A model generated the notes under the pieces. The model was not told the DNA's origin and did no database searches. It worked only from the letters and a program-made list of their open reading frames with translations. A stretch of DNA of 64,000 nucleotides from Nitrosophilus alvini. Lineage in GTDB: Bacteria > Campylobacterota > Campylobacteria > Campylobacterales > Nitratiruptoraceae. The stretch covers positions 434,001-498,000 of the forward strand of contig NZ_AP022847.1 in assembly GCF_015100395.1 (NCBI RefSeq). Direction: 5' to 3'. Numbering within the stretch: the stretch's first letter is position 1; each line of letters opens with the position of its first letter. Positions 1-8,861 of the stretch are shown piece after piece. The position numbers and the translations under genes are program-made.

Positions 1-1361
1 TAACAGCACAGATAAAAGCGGAAGAAACCATCAGGTTTCAGGCTTTTCATGATGCTTTGACAGGACTTCCCAACAGATTTCTGCTCAAAGACCACCTCAA
101 TCTCGCCATATCTATGGCAAAAAGACACGGGTATAGATTGGCTGTTCTTTTTATGGATCTTGACCATTTTAAACTTATAAACGATACGCTGGGGCATGAG
201 ATTGGCGATAAATTTTTAAAATCTGTAAGCAGCGAGCTTTTGAAATGCATAAGAGATGGTGATACACTGGCAAGAGTGGGGGGAGATGAGTTTATTCTTC
301 TGCTTCCGGAGATAGATAAAATTGACGATGCGGTAAATGTGGCAGAAAAAATCATCGAAACCATAAACAGAAAATGGATTATCGAAAACAAAGAGTTTTA
401 TACCTCTGCAAGTATAGGAATAAGTATATTTCCGGATGATTCTGTAAGTGCTGATGAACTTATAAAAAATGCGGATACGGCAATGTATCATGCAAAAGAG
501 CAGGGAAGAAACAATTATCAGCTTTATACCTCCGAACTGAATAAAAAAATAAGAGAACAGTTAAGACTCGAGAGCGATCTTCATCAAGCTCTCAGCAATA
601 ATGAATTTGTTCTATACTATCAACCGCAAATCAGTCTTGCAACGGGTGAAGTTACAGGTGCAGAAGTACTTTTGAGATGGAAGCATCCTGTTCTGGGTAT
701 TATAAGCCCGGGAAAATTTATAAAACTGGCTGAAAATACCGGAACAATTATAAAAATAGGTGAGTGGATATTGCATGAAGCCTGTAGGCAGAATATAGAG
801 TGGCAGAAGAAAGGATTGACAAAGATAAAAGTTTCAGTAAATCTTTCCGGTAGACAGTTCCAGCATGCGAATCTGGCAAAAACCATTGAAAAGGTTTTGG
901 AACAGACCAAAATAGAGCCTTGCTGTCTAGATCTTGAGATTACTGAAAACATCTCGATGAAATATGAAACGAAAAGTATAGAAATAATAAAAAAATTGAA
1001 AAAAATGGGAGTGAGTATTTCTATTGATGATTTTGGAACAGGATACTCTTCTCTTTCTATATTGAAACAGTTTCCGATAGATACAATCAAAGTAGACCGC
1101 TCTTTTGTTAAGGATACACCCAATGATCTTGATGATGCGATGCTTGTGCAGACTATCATAGCTATGGGGCATGGACTCGGTTTCAAAGTTGTCGCCGAAG
1201 GTGTCGAAACTGCCGCTCAGCTTGAATTTTTAAAGAAATATGGATGCGATATAGCCCAGGGTAACTATATTGGAGAGCCGATGTGTGCGAAAGATTTTGA
1301 AGAGTTTCTTAAGGAGAGTGAAAAAAGTAGCAAAATAACGCTTTTTAGAGTCTATTCATGA
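1..1361 (+). CDS. GGDEF-EAL c-di-GMP turnover protein (5' end outside window)
   Basis: The reading frame is open from base 3, so this is the C-terminal part of a longer protein whose sensor region lies upstream. The GGDEF domain has the usual HDALTGLPNR opening, an intact GGDEF signature at 279-293 and an RxxD motif (RDGD) five residues before it, the inhibitory I-site. The EAL domain follows: its signature is EVL (663-671), with later motifs LEITEN, DDFGTGYSS, KVDRSF and VAEGVET. EVL is a common tolerated variant, so both diguanylate cyclase and phosphodiesterase chemistry look possible. The TonB receptor starts 13 bases after the stop, so the two are probably co-transcribed. An upstream TTG at 57 is internal to the domain and not the true start. 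Confidence 0.95.
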   Translation, partial: TAQIKAEETIRFQAFHDALTGLPNRFLLKDHLNLAISMAKRHGYRLAVLFMDLDHFKLINDTLGHEIGDKFLKSVSSELLKCIRDGDTLARVGGDEFILLLPEIDKIDDAVNVAEKIIETINRKWIIENKEFYTSASIGISIFPDDSVSADELIKNADTAMYHAKEQGRNNYQLYTSELNKKIREQLRLESDLHQALSNNEFVLYYQPQISLATGEVTGAEVLLRWKHPVLGIISPGKFIKLAENTGTIIKIGEWILHEACRQNIEWQKKGLTKIKVSVNLSGRQFQHANLAKTIEKVLEQTKIEPCCLDLEITENISMKYETKSIEIIKKLKKMGVSISIDDFGTGYSSLSILKQFPIDTIKVDRSFVKDTPNDLDDAMLVQTIIAMGHGLGFKVVAEGVETAAQLEFLKKYGCDIAQGNYIGEPMCAKDFEEFLKESEKSSKITLFRVYS

Positions 1362-1373
1362 TAAGGAGTCCGG

Positions 1374-3383
1374 TTGGGAGAGATAGTTAAAAAGGTAATA
1401 TGTCTGGGCTTAATATATACTTCAGTTTTTTCGCAAAATATTGAAAACTTTCTACAAGATCTGGAAGAGGCAACTACTCTTGCTACTAGAACAAAAATAA
1501 ATCTTAGTGATGTACCCTCTGTAATGAGTGTTTATACCTATGAAGAGATAAAAGAGCTCGGAGCGAGAAATCTGCTTGATCTTCTCAGTTTCGTTCCCGG
1601 TATAGAGATATCCATAGGCTCTGGGGGAGCAGATATCGTTATCATCAGAGGAACTAGAGTCGAAACAAAAGAGAAGATAAAACTTATGATCGACGGTGTA
1701 GAGGTGACAGATACATTTTACGGGCTTATCTATTACTATCTTGATTTTCCCGCAGAGCTTATAGAGAGAGTAGAGATCATCAGAGGGCCCGGCTCCGCCC
1801 TTTACGGAACGAACGCCTATATGGGTGTAATAAATGTAGTTACGAAAGCGAGCCGTCATGATAAAGGAGCATTGTTTTTTCTTCAGACCGGCTCTTATAA
1901 AAACAGATCTACCGGTTTTGTTAAAAGATATATAAAAGATGATTTTTCTGCAGGACTCGATTTTTATTTTACAAGAGAGAAAAAGGGTCTTGATAGCGGA
2001 AGGGATGCGCTTTACGGGACATATCTCGAAGCAAACTCCTATTCGCCCGGAAAAACTGATGAAGACAAAGAGGGGTATTCTGCTGGACTATTTCTGAGGA
2101 AAGGGAAGATCTCTTTTAATTCCCGCTACAAATATTATGAGCATGGCAATTTTTATGGATTTGCGAATATTCTGGAAGGAGATTATGACAGAAAAAGTTC
2201 CCATTCTATTCTATTTTCCCAGATGGAATATAAAGATATAATCAACAATTATTTGGATTACTCTTTTAAAGCAGGGTACCGAAGATATACCATCGATGTT
2301 GAGTATATGCTCTATCCTGCCGGCTGGTATGATATTTACAGCGGATACACATATAAAAATGATGTTCTTGCCGGAGCATATTTCGAAGAGGAGACCTTTT
2401 ATGCCGATGCTATGGCAAGAAGTAGTTTTTTTGATAACCACGATATCGTTTTCGGAGCATTTTTGAGCTATAGTCACGATATTGATTCTTATAAAGAGTA
2501 CAGTGCGCCTTTTACGGAAGTGTATACAAAATACACAGGGGAGGAGAATTTTATAAAAGAAAATATAGGAAGAAGAGTCAAAGCCTTCTATTTTCAGGAT
2601 ATAATTTCAGCAGCAAAAAATCTCGATATATCTCTTGGTGCAAGAGCAGATTTTTATTCCGATTTCGGTTCCAGTTTCAATCCGAGAGTATCTCTTGTAT
2701 ATAGAGTAGACGAGTCGAATAACATAAAGGCGCTTTACCAGAAAGCATTCAGGGCACCATCTTGGATGGAATTATACAGCAAAAAAATCCCGGAAATCAT
2801 AGGAAACGAAAATCTAGATCCCGAAAAAACGGATACTTTTGAGATAGGATGGGTATACAAAGAGGGTTTAAGCGGAAGATTCAATATCAACTTCTATTAT
2901 ATGGAACAGATAGATAGTATAGAGTTGATAGAAAATATATATAAAAATGTAGAAGGAAAGTGTATACATAAAGGGATTGAAGCTGAATATAAGAAAAGAT
3001 ATTCTTCCGGTATAACGGCAATTGCCAGCTATGCCTTTGTTGATGCGGAAGATGAAAAAGGAAGAGCTCTTCCTGATATTGCCAAGCATTTAGCAAAAGG
3101 GGCATTAATATACAGGCCAAGCAAAAGAATTGGACTCTCATCTGTAATAAAATATGTTTCGGAGAGAAAAAGAGCAACTGATGATACAAGAGATAGTCTA
3201 AGAGGATATGTAGTATTTGATCAGGTTGTAGATTGGAAGTTTGGTGAAAAAAGCGAACTTGTACTGAGTGTTAAAAATCTTTTCGATGCGGATGTTGTTT
3301 ATCCTGCAAAAAAGGGAACATATATGGACGATTATCATAGGGAAGGCAGAACTTTTTATGTCAAATTCATCAAAAACTGGTAA
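1374..3383 (+). CDS. TonB-dependent outer-membrane receptor
   Basis: 669 residues with a short signal peptide (VICLGLIYTSVFS). A plug domain covers about residues 35-165, with the family stretch RNLLDLLSFVPGI, the IIRG motif and IERVEIIRGPGSALYGTNA, and a 22-strand type barrel follows. The chain ends in alternating aromatic residues (FYVKFIKNW), as barrel proteins do. The start is TTG, supported by AAGGAG at about 1363. It would import a siderophore, cobalamin or other ligand through TonB; the substrate cannot be read from the sequence. Its place between a GGDEF-EAL protein and a YfiR-like protein resembles modules in which a TonB-type receptor is linked to c-di-GMP signalling. Confidence 0.92.
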   Translation: MGEIVKKVICLGLIYTSVFSQNIENFLQDLEEATTLATRTKINLSDVPSVMSVYTYEEIKELGARNLLDLLSFVPGIEISIGSGGADIVIIRGTRVETKEKIKLMIDGVEVTDTFYGLIYYYLDFPAELIERVEIIRGPGSALYGTNAYMGVINVVTKASRHDKGALFFLQTGSYKNRSTGFVKRYIKDDFSAGLDFYFTREKKGLDSGRDALYGTYLEANSYSPGKTDEDKEGYSAGLFLRKGKISFNSRYKYYEHGNFYGFANILEGDYDRKSSHSILFSQMEYKDIINNYLDYSFKAGYRRYTIDVEYMLYPAGWYDIYSGYTYKNDVLAGAYFEEETFYADAMARSSFFDNHDIVFGAFLSYSHDIDSYKEYSAPFTEVYTKYTGEENFIKENIGRRVKAFYFQDIISAAKNLDISLGARADFYSDFGSSFNPRVSLVYRVDESNNIKALYQKAFRAPSWMELYSKKIPEIIGNENLDPEKTDTFEIGWVYKEGLSGRFNINFYYMEQIDSIELIENIYKNVEGKCIHKGIEAEYKKRYSSGITAIASYAFVDAEDEKGRALPDIAKHLAKGALIYRPSKRIGLSSVIKYVSERKRATDDTRDSLRGYVVFDQVVDWKFGEKSELVLSVKNLFDADVVYPAKKGTYMDDYHREGRTFYVKFIKNW

Positions 3384-3933
3384 AAACGTATTAAAAAAGG
3401 TTATTACAGTTTTACTTCTCTTTTTTGTCTCATATGCCAATGCGTACTACTATAACGATACCGTAGTTGAAATTGAAGCCAAAGTCTATCCCAAAATCAT
3501 TTTTTTTGACAAAGACTATGAAAAGAAACTAGTAAACAAAACTGTGATATTGGCTATTTTATATGAGAAAAAAGATCTTTATATCGCAAGAAAGATGAAA
3601 AAATTTATAGAAAAAAACTATGGAAAAAGGATTTTGGAATATCCTCTGAAAGTTAAAATGTATGAATACAGAATTTTTACAGTTGACATCCCTGCAACAG
3701 CTGTGATTTTTCTCAGTGGTCCCAAAAAAGAGTTAATCAGAGCTGCAAAAATAGCGAAATTAAAAAAAATCCTCTCTTTTGTATATGACCCTCTCTATCT
3801 TAAATACGGTGCAATGATTTCCCTTAATATAGGAAGAGATATAAAACCGCTATTAAATGCCTGTGCCGTGAAAGAAGCCGGTATAAGGCTTAAGGCGGAT
3901 TTTGTCTCTATATGCAAAATATATAAAAGATAA
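3358..3933 (+). CDS. YfiR/DUF4154-like periplasmic protein
   Basis: 191 residues from the ATG at 3358, which has GGAAGG ten bases upstream and overlaps the receptor gene by 26 bases. A hydrophobic signal segment (VITVLLLFFVSYANA) suggests export. The C-terminal pattern (AMISLNIGRDIKPLLNACAVKEAG followed by a short helix) resembles the end of YfiR-family proteins, where a conserved hydrophobic strand is followed by an alpha-helical tail. In Pseudomonas, YfiR is a periplasmic repressor of a GGDEF enzyme. The assignment rests on this pattern and on context with the GGDEF-EAL and TonB genes; similarity is weak, so a divergent unrelated periplasmic protein remains possible. Confidence 0.55.
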   Translation: MSNSSKTGKNVLKKVITVLLLFFVSYANAYYYNDTVVEIEAKVYPKIIFFDKDYEKKLVNKTVILAILYEKKDLYIARKMKKFIEKNYGKRILEYPLKVKMYEYRIFTVDIPATAVIFLSGPKKELIRAAKIAKLKKILSFVYDPLYLKYGAMISLNIGRDIKPLLNACAVKEAGIRLKADFVSICKIYKR

Positions 3934-3946
3934 AAGATAGATATAA

Positions 3947-4080
3947 TTTTCTGACTCCGTTTTTATGAAAGTTGTCTCTTGATTGGTTTTAATTAAGTCT
4001 CGATTAATATTTATTATTACATAATATAAACAATCTGTCTCTCTTTGCAGAGAATGGAACAGTTTAAAAGAGTCAGAAAA
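3947..4080. repeat. 11-bp inverted repeat bounding a gene-free spacer
   Basis: TTTTCTGACTC at 3947-3957 is matched by its exact reverse complement GAGTCAGAAAA at 4070-4080, about 112 bases apart. The spacer is AT-rich and non-coding. It could be the ends of a miniature inverted-repeat element, a long-range RNA stem in the leader of the PEBP gene, or chance. Confidence 0.45.
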
Positions 4081-4097
4081 AGGTACCGAAAAGAGAA

Positions 4098-4625
4098 ATG
4101 CGCTGGTTATCTGTTTTGGTTTGTCTGCTATTTTTATCAACTGCCGATGTGACGGCAGGGGAAGGAAACGAGATGAATATATTTTCCCCGGCGTTTGATA
4201 ACGGCGGTTTTATACCTACAAAATATACTTGTGACGGAGCAGATGTCTCTCCTGAGCTTATTTTTGAAAACATACCGCAAAGTGCGCAAAGTCTTGCCAT
4301 TATAATGGATGATCCGGATGCACCGATGGGTACATTTGTCCACTGGGTAATATACAATATTCCTCCGAATCTTGAAGGTCTGCCGGAAGATGTACCCAAA
4401 GCTCCATATCTTGATATGGATATAAGACAAGGTGTAAATGACTTTTCACAGATAGGATATAAAGGTCCATGTCCACCCGGCGGAGTTCATAGGTACTTTA
4501 TAAAGCTTTATGCTCTAGATACGAAAATGGAGTTAGATCCTGGAATAACCAAAGCAGATCTTTTAAATGCGATGAGGGGACATATAATAGGAGAGGCCGT
4601 GTTGATGGGAAGATATGCCAGATAG
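4098..4625 (+). CDS. YbhB/YbcL-type phosphatidylethanolamine-binding (PEBP) family protein
   Basis: 175 residues with an N-terminal signal peptide (WLSVLVCLLFLSTADVTA), so probably periplasmic. The PEBP fold is shown by SPAFDNGGFIPTKYTCDG, the DDPDAP motif with FVHWVIYNIP, and GYKGPCPPGGVHRYFIKLYALD, the ligand-pocket signature of bacterial members. Bacterial PEBP proteins have no settled reaction; annotations as Raf-kinase inhibitor-like are by fold only. The end overlaps the next gene by 11 bases, so the two are translationally coupled. Confidence 0.9.
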   Translation: MRWLSVLVCLLFLSTADVTAGEGNEMNIFSPAFDNGGFIPTKYTCDGADVSPELIFENIPQSAQSLAIIMDDPDAPMGTFVHWVIYNIPPNLEGLPEDVPKAPYLDMDIRQGVNDFSQIGYKGPCPPGGVHRYFIKLYALDTKMELDPGITKADLLNAMRGHIIGEAVLMGRYAR

Positions 4626-5358
4626 AGCTGTTTTTATAGGAACATCCGGATTTTACTACGAACACTGGAAAGGGGTTTTTTATCCAGCCGATCTTTCGAA
4701 AACGAAATTTTTTGATTACTATATAAAAAAATTTGATACACTCGAAATAAACAGTACTTTTTACCATATGCCAAAATCAAAAACGATTGAGCATTGGATT
4801 GAAAAATCCCCGGACAATTTTGTTTTTTCTTTAAAAGCCAATCGTTCTATCACCCATTATAAAAAACTCAAAAACTGTAAAAACGATCTTTATGCATTTT
4901 TGCATCTGATTAAGCCTATGAAAGCTAAACTGGGAGCCGTTTTGTTTCAGCTTCCTCCTTCGCTTAAAATCGATATAGACCTTCTTGCCGCGTTTCTGCA
5001 TATTTTGCCAGTGGGATACAGATTTGCTTTTGAGTTTAGAAACGCTACATGGTTTGAAGAAGAGGTATATGAGCTTTTAAGAAGATACAATGCAGCTTTC
5101 TGTATATACGACTTCAACAAAAGAGAATCTCCTAAAGAGATAACTGCAGAATTTGTATATATCAGGCTTCACGGTCCCGACGGGCCCTACAGGGGATGCT
5201 ACAGTGAAGAGTCCCTTTTGGAATGGGCCGGATTTATAAAAAATGCAACAAATAAAGGCAAAAAGATCTTCTGTTATTTTGACAACGATTATGAAGGCAA
5301 TGCTCCTAAAAATGCTAAAAGGCTGATAGAGTTGTTAAATAAAGATTCTAATCTTTAA
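4615..5358 (+). CDS. DUF72 (YecE-like) family protein
   Basis: 247 residues, full length for the family. It begins with the family opening VFIGTSGFYYEHWKGVFYP and contains FDTLEINSTFYHMP, FSLKANRSITH and the C-terminal FCYFDNDYEGNAPKNA, all hallmarks of DUF72, a TIM-barrel family related to endonuclease IV-like folds. No reaction has been established for it. It overlaps the PEBP gene at its start and meets the leftward CBS gene head-on with an 11-base overlap, leaving no room for a terminator. Confidence 0.9.
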   Translation: MPDRAVFIGTSGFYYEHWKGVFYPADLSKTKFFDYYIKKFDTLEINSTFYHMPKSKTIEHWIEKSPDNFVFSLKANRSITHYKKLKNCKNDLYAFLHLIKPMKAKLGAVLFQLPPSLKIDIDLLAAFLHILPVGYRFAFEFRNATWFEEEVYELLRRYNAAFCIYDFNKRESPKEITAEFVYIRLHGPDGPYRGCYSEESLLEWAGFIKNATNKGKKIFCYFDNDYEGNAPKNAKRLIELLNKDSNL

Positions 5359-5746
5359 GTTCTACCATCTCTTCCCATAAAGCATCAAGCATATCACTCA
5401 TAGATAAAATTCCCCTAATCTCTTCGCCGTTTGTTATCAGGAGTCTGCGCACATGGTATTTTATCATCATCTGTGCAGCATATTTTACATCGATCTCTTC
5501 ACTTATTGTAATGACAGGTTTGGAATATATATCATAAACGTTGAAAAGGTCTATCCCTCCCTCTTCCGCGATGATAGCTTTGATGATGTCAGAATAGGTT
5601 ATGATACCGTAAGCATCACTCTTTTTTACTTTTTCTACTACAAGGGACTTTACTTTCAAATCTTTCATTTTTTGCAGAGCTTCTTTGAGGCTTGCTAGCG
5701 GGGATATGGTTGCAACCTCTTTTTTCATTATCTCTTTTACTACCAT
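5348..5746 (-). CDS. Two-CBS-domain protein
   Basis: 132 residues consisting of a tandem pair of CBS domains (about 1-65 and 70-130), with the repeated pattern of MKKEVATISPLASLKEAL and YSKPVITISEEIDVKYAA, and ending in GILSMSDMLDAL. Such pairs bind adenosine nucleotides and report energy state to a partner. It is the last gene of a leftward run; its start lies 8 bases after the stop of the PII-like gene. Together with that gene and the DUF1538 membrane protein it looks like a nucleotide-sensing regulatory unit. The target is not shown by the sequence. Confidence 0.9.
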   Translation of the reverse strand: MVVKEIMKKEVATISPLASLKEALQKMKDLKVKSLVVEKVKKSDAYGIITYSDIIKAIIAEEGGIDLFNVYDIYSKPVITISEEIDVKYAAQMMIKYHVRRLLITNGEEIRGILSMSDMLDALWEEMVELKD

Positions 5747-5754
5747 GGTTTCTC

Positions 5755-6102
5755 CTATATATCGTTTATGACATAATCTTTAAATTTTGATAGCTGGCTT
5801 ACATCAATACCTGCGATGTGTTCTACAGGAAGGCTGAACACTATGCCGTTTCCCTCTTTTTTTAGTTCCAGTTCTTTTATCATGGCTTTCATTACATCTA
5901 CAGATATCTTTTTTTCAAGGATAAAGAGCAGTATACTTTGGGTTCCCTCATATGTAAGGCCGAAAAAGATCTTTTTTTCTTTGAGTCCCCTGCCTCTTCC
6001 GTTTAGAATTGTTACTCCTCCGGCACCGTTTTGTTTAGCTATCTCTATAGCTTTCTCTTCCAGTTCGTTGTCTACTATGGCTACAAGTACGGAAAATTTC
6101 AT
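5755..6102 (-). CDS. PII-like (GlnB-superfamily) signalling protein
   Basis: 115 residues, the size of a PII monomer. The ferredoxin-like pattern is visible: an initial strand [32 protein letters not shown], a glycine-rich T-loop-like segment [11 protein letters not shown], and then strand-helix-strand [18 protein letters not shown]. The canonical uridylylated tyrosine of GlnB is absent, so this is a PII-like protein rather than GlnB or GlnK. It starts inside the stop of the DUF1538 gene (ATGA overlap), so the two are made together. PII-like proteins usually gate a cognate transporter after binding nucleotides; the DUF1538 protein is the obvious partner. That is inference. Confidence 0.8.
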   Translation of the reverse strand: MKFSVLVAIVDNELEEKAIEIAKQNGAGGVTILNGRGRGLKEKKIFFGLTYEGTQSILLFILEKKISVDVMKAMIKELELKKEGNGIVFSLPVEHIAGIDVSQLSKFKDYVINDI

Positions 6103-7601
6103 TTCGGCTCCTCTTTTTTGATGATTTTCTGTGCGGCTATTCCGTATCCCATGACTGTTATCATCGGAAAAAGCGATGCAAAAGCGATAAGACCGAAACC
6201 GTCTATCAAAGGATCGCGTCCTTCTATATTTGTTGCAAGCCCAAGCCCAAGTGCGGCTACCAGCGGCACGGTAACGGTAGAAGTTGTAACGCCTCCCGAG
6301 TCATAAGCGATAGGTATGATATGTTTCGGCGCAAAATATGTGATTATTATAACAACAATATATCCTGCTATGAGATAGTAGTGAATAGGATCGCCCTGGA
6401 CTATCCGATAGCACCCAAGAGCAATACCTGCTGCAACTCCGAGAGCTACGAAGATCCTAAGCCAAAAATCGTTTATCTTGCCGCTGCTTATCTCTTTTGC
6501 TTTTGCAGCTACAACAATGAGTGCAGGTTCGGCCATAGTAGTTGAAAAACCTATCAAAAAACCGAAGAGATACACCAGATATATATTCCCTTTTTCCGTC
6601 AACTGCAAAGCCATTGACTCGCCCAGAGGAAAAAGTCCCATATCCAGACCTACCATAAAGGCGTATAGTCCAAGTATGACCATAAACACCCCGCCTGCTA
6701 TTTTGTGCAGGTTTGATAGCGGTTTTTTTATGATGAAATATTGGAAAAAAAGAATAACTGCAATTATCGGTATAACATCTTTTGCAATACTGAGAAAATC
6801 ATACAGCATCGCCATAAGCGGATGGATATTTATGCTAGTTTCTATGATCTCTTTTGCCGCAATGGCTGCTGTGGCGGTTTCGACAGGTTCACTGAAATTG
6901 TAGACTGCTACTCCGTAAAGCTGAACGAATATCATAGGTGTCAAAGATGCAAATGCAATGAGACCGAAACCGTCGATCACCGGATTTCTTCCTTTGATAT
7001 TGGATGCTATACCAACGCCAAGTGCAGTGACCAGAGGTACGGTAACGGTAGAAGTCGTAACGCCTCCTGAGTCATAAGCGAGTCCGACTATCTCTTTTGG
7101 AGCAAAAAATGTTATCAAAACCGCTATGATGTAGCCAAATATTATGTAGATATGTATAGGATGACCGAGTATTATGCGAAATATTCCGAGAGTTATCGCA
7201 GTACCGACAGACAATGCCACAACTATCCGCAGCCAGAAAGCATCAAGTCTGCCTGAAGAGATGATTTCCGCTTTTTGAGCTATCGCTATGAGTGCCGGTT
7301 CTGCTACAGTTGTGGAAAAGCCGATCAAAAAGGCAAAAAAGAGAAGCCAAAAAAGAGAACCTTTTTTGACAAATTCATGTGCCAGGTTTTCACCCAGGGG
7401 AAATATGGCAATATCGAGTCCGTAAATGAAAACGGCTAATCCGAATGCGACTATACCCAGGCCTATCGCTGTCGAGATGATATTTTCTGGTATCTGATGC
7501 AAAATGGCGATTTGAAAGAAAGCTATAACGGCAATTATGGGAAGAAGATCTTTGAAAGAATCTTTGAGCCCTTTTATTAAAATAGAAAATTGTTTTTTCA
7601 T
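6099..7601 (-). CDS. DUF1538 integral membrane protein, internally duplicated
   Basis: About 500 residues forming two homologous halves, each with several transmembrane helices. The halves share a nearly identical signature, [16 protein letters not shown] followed by a glycine-rich helix and then [12 protein letters not shown] second shared motif is GFSTT(V/M)AEPALI. The two-fold repeat with inverted or parallel helices suggests a transporter or channel, but no substrate is known for DUF1538. I chose the ATG at 7601, next to the methyltransferase stop; a GTG at 7619 would add six residues but lies inside the upstream gene. The stop overlaps the PII-like gene. Confidence 0.9.
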   Translation of the reverse strand: MKKQFSILIKGLKDSFKDLLPIIAVIAFFQIAILHQIPENIISTAIGLGIVAFGLAVFIYGLDIAIFPLGENLAHEFVKKGSLFWLLFFAFLIGFSTTVAEPALIAIAQKAEIISSGRLDAFWLRIVVALSVGTAITLGIFRIILGHPIHIYIIFGYIIAVLITFFAPKEIVGLAYDSGGVTTSTVTVPLVTALGVGIASNIKGRNPVIDGFGLIAFASLTPMIFVQLYGVAVYNFSEPVETATAAIAAKEIIETSINIHPLMAMLYDFLSIAKDVIPIIAVILFFQYFIIKKPLSNLHKIAGGVFMVILGLYAFMVGLDMGLFPLGESMALQLTEKGNIYLVYLFGFLIGFSTTMAEPALIVVAAKAKEISSGKINDFWLRIFVALGVAAGIALGCYRIVQGDPIHYYLIAGYIVVIIITYFAPKHIIPIAYDSGGVTTSTVTVPLVAALGLGLATNIEGRDPLIDGFGLIAFASLFPMITVMGYGIAAQKIIKKEEPK

Positions 7602-7602
7602 T

Positions 7603-8202
7603 TTAGAACCGTTTTGCACACATTAAAAATATAGGATACTCTTTTGTTTTTTTTACGATATGTATCGTATCATAATAGACCAATGAGAGTGCACTTTTGT
7701 TCAGATATTTTTCAATTTCTTTTTTTTCGAAGCCGAAGTGCCACACTCCTTCATTGCCGTTGTCATGAAAAGTGCCGTCCTCTTTTTCAAGATCGGCTAT
7801 ACATAAGAGTCCGCCTGGTTTTAAAATATTTTTCAGTCTTTTGAAGAGATTTTCAGGTTCTTTAATATGATGAAGAGTCATTGAACTTACGATAAGGTCA
7901 AAATTCTGTTTAGGAAGTTTTTGTTCTATATCCATAAAGAGTGCTTTAGCATTGGGATATTTTAATGATTTTTGCGAAAATGCTTCTAGCATCTTTTGTG
8001 AAGTGTCTATTCCTGTTATAGATTTTACCTCGTTTGCCAATAGAAAAGAGAGCAGTCCGGTTCCGCAGCCAAAATCAAGCACGTCAATCTCTTTGGGAAG
8101 CTTAACAACCTTTTTTATAGACTCTGCAACAGCTTTTGCTATAGCCTGACGTTTGGGGTTATTGTCCCACTCTTTTGCGGCTTCGTCAAATAGATTACTC
8201 AC
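7603..8202 (-). CDS. Class I SAM-dependent methyltransferase
   Basis: 199 residues with the SAM-binding motif [10 protein letters not shown] at residues 41-49, an acidic end of strand beta2 (GID) and motif post-I through [15 protein letters not shown], typical of the UbiE/Methyltransf_11 type. No substrate-recognition domain is visible, so the acceptor is unknown. The start is GTG, overlapping the TAG of the preceding small gene by one base. It is the second gene of the leftward run ending with the DUF1538, PII-like and CBS genes; the functional link to these is unclear. Confidence 0.88.
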   Translation of the reverse strand: MSNLFDEAAKEWDNNPKRQAIAKAVAESIKKVVKLPKEIDVLDFGCGTGLLSFLLANEVKSITGIDTSQKMLEAFSQKSLKYPNAKALFMDIEQKLPKQNFDLIVSSMTLHHIKEPENLFKRLKNILKPGGLLCIADLEKEDGTFHDNGNEGVWHFGFEKKEIEKYLNKSALSLVYYDTIHIVKKTKEYPIFLMCAKRF

Positions 8203-8432
8203 TATTCAGCCTTTAAACCCAAAAGGTTTACAACCATTCCTCTTATTTTCCTTGCCTGGTAATCTAATTTATAAAAAAGTTCGTATATCTCTTTGGCATC
8301 AAGCTGTTCAGCATTTTCAAAGTCAAACATGCCGTTCTCTTTTTTAGGTATTTTGGAATCGAGATAAGAGTAAAATTCATTTCTTATTTTTTCATATGCC
8401 TTTAACTCTTTCATAGCTTTTTCTTTATCCAA
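8202..8432 (-). CDS. Small conserved-looking hypothetical protein
   Basis: 76 residues, highly charged and predicted all-helical (MDKEKAMKELKAYEKIRNEFYSYL, then KEIYELFYKLDYQARKIRGMVVNLLG). No cysteines, signal peptide or membrane helix. It is unrecognised. The one-base overlap with the methyltransferase start and normal codon use for the region argue that it is a real, translated gene heading this operon. Confidence 0.65.
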   Translation of the reverse strand: MDKEKAMKELKAYEKIRNEFYSYLDSKIPKKENGMFDFENAEQLDAKEIYELFYKLDYQARKIRGMVVNLLGLKAE

Positions 8433-8529
8433 TACAACCCCCTTGCCTTAAAAGTTTTACAGAATATTATATAATTTTTTTTCCTGTTTGAGGTATGTTA
8501 CTGTTTATAAACTAAACATTTTATCCGTA

Positions 8530-8580
8530 TATAATCTTTTTTACTCTCTTTTATAAGTTTGATAGCACTTTTTTTATAAA
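8530..8580 (+). promoter_or_regulatory. Probable promoter region of oadGAB
   Basis: The 179-base gap between the divergent operons contains TATAAT at 8530-8535 and TATAAA at 8575-8580, set in T-rich DNA, as for sigma-70 promoters of Campylobacterota, which often lack a clear -35 box. Which box is used cannot be decided from sequence. Confidence 0.4.
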
Positions 8581-8611
8581 ATACGTAACTATTTTGTTTA
8601 AAGGTAGTTAA

Positions 8612-8851
8612 ATGGAGCTTAATCTGACACTTGAAGGTTTTAAATTTATGTTTTTGGGTATGGGAATAGTTTTTCTATTTCTCGTAACGCTTATTTTTGT
8701 TCTTCAAATTCAGGCAAAAATTATAGAAAAAATAGCATCAAAAACAGTGTCAACTGTAACAACACAAAAGAAAAGTAACAAAAAAGATGAAAGCAAAATA
8801 ACAGCTGTAATATCTGCTGCGCTGCATACATATAGAAAAAAACATCGATAG
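8612..8851 (+). CDS. oadG: Oxaloacetate decarboxylase gamma-chain-like subunit
   Basis: 79 residues: one N-terminal transmembrane helix (FKFMFLGMGIVFLFLVTLIFVL) followed by a charged cytoplasmic tail. This is the layout of OadG, which anchors the biotin-carrying alpha subunit to the beta subunit and helps assemble the complex. The ATG has AAAGG seven bases upstream. The alpha-subunit gene follows after 10 bases. Sequence conservation of gamma chains is low, so identity rests on the membrane-anchor layout and the gene order gamma-alpha-beta. Confidence 0.85.
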   Translation: MELNLTLEGFKFMFLGMGIVFLFLVTLIFVLQIQAKIIEKIASKTVSTVTTQKKSNKKDESKITAVISAALHTYRKKHR

Positions 8852-8861
8852 AGGATTTTAT

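Noticed and set aside
620-1186. Long antisense ORF in the EAL region
   Set aside because: No start signal, no known domain; a shadow of the coding frame.
3268-3357. Longer start for the YfiR-like gene inside the TonB receptor gene
   Set aside because: The ATG at 3358 has a ribosome-binding site and puts the signal peptide at the N-terminus.
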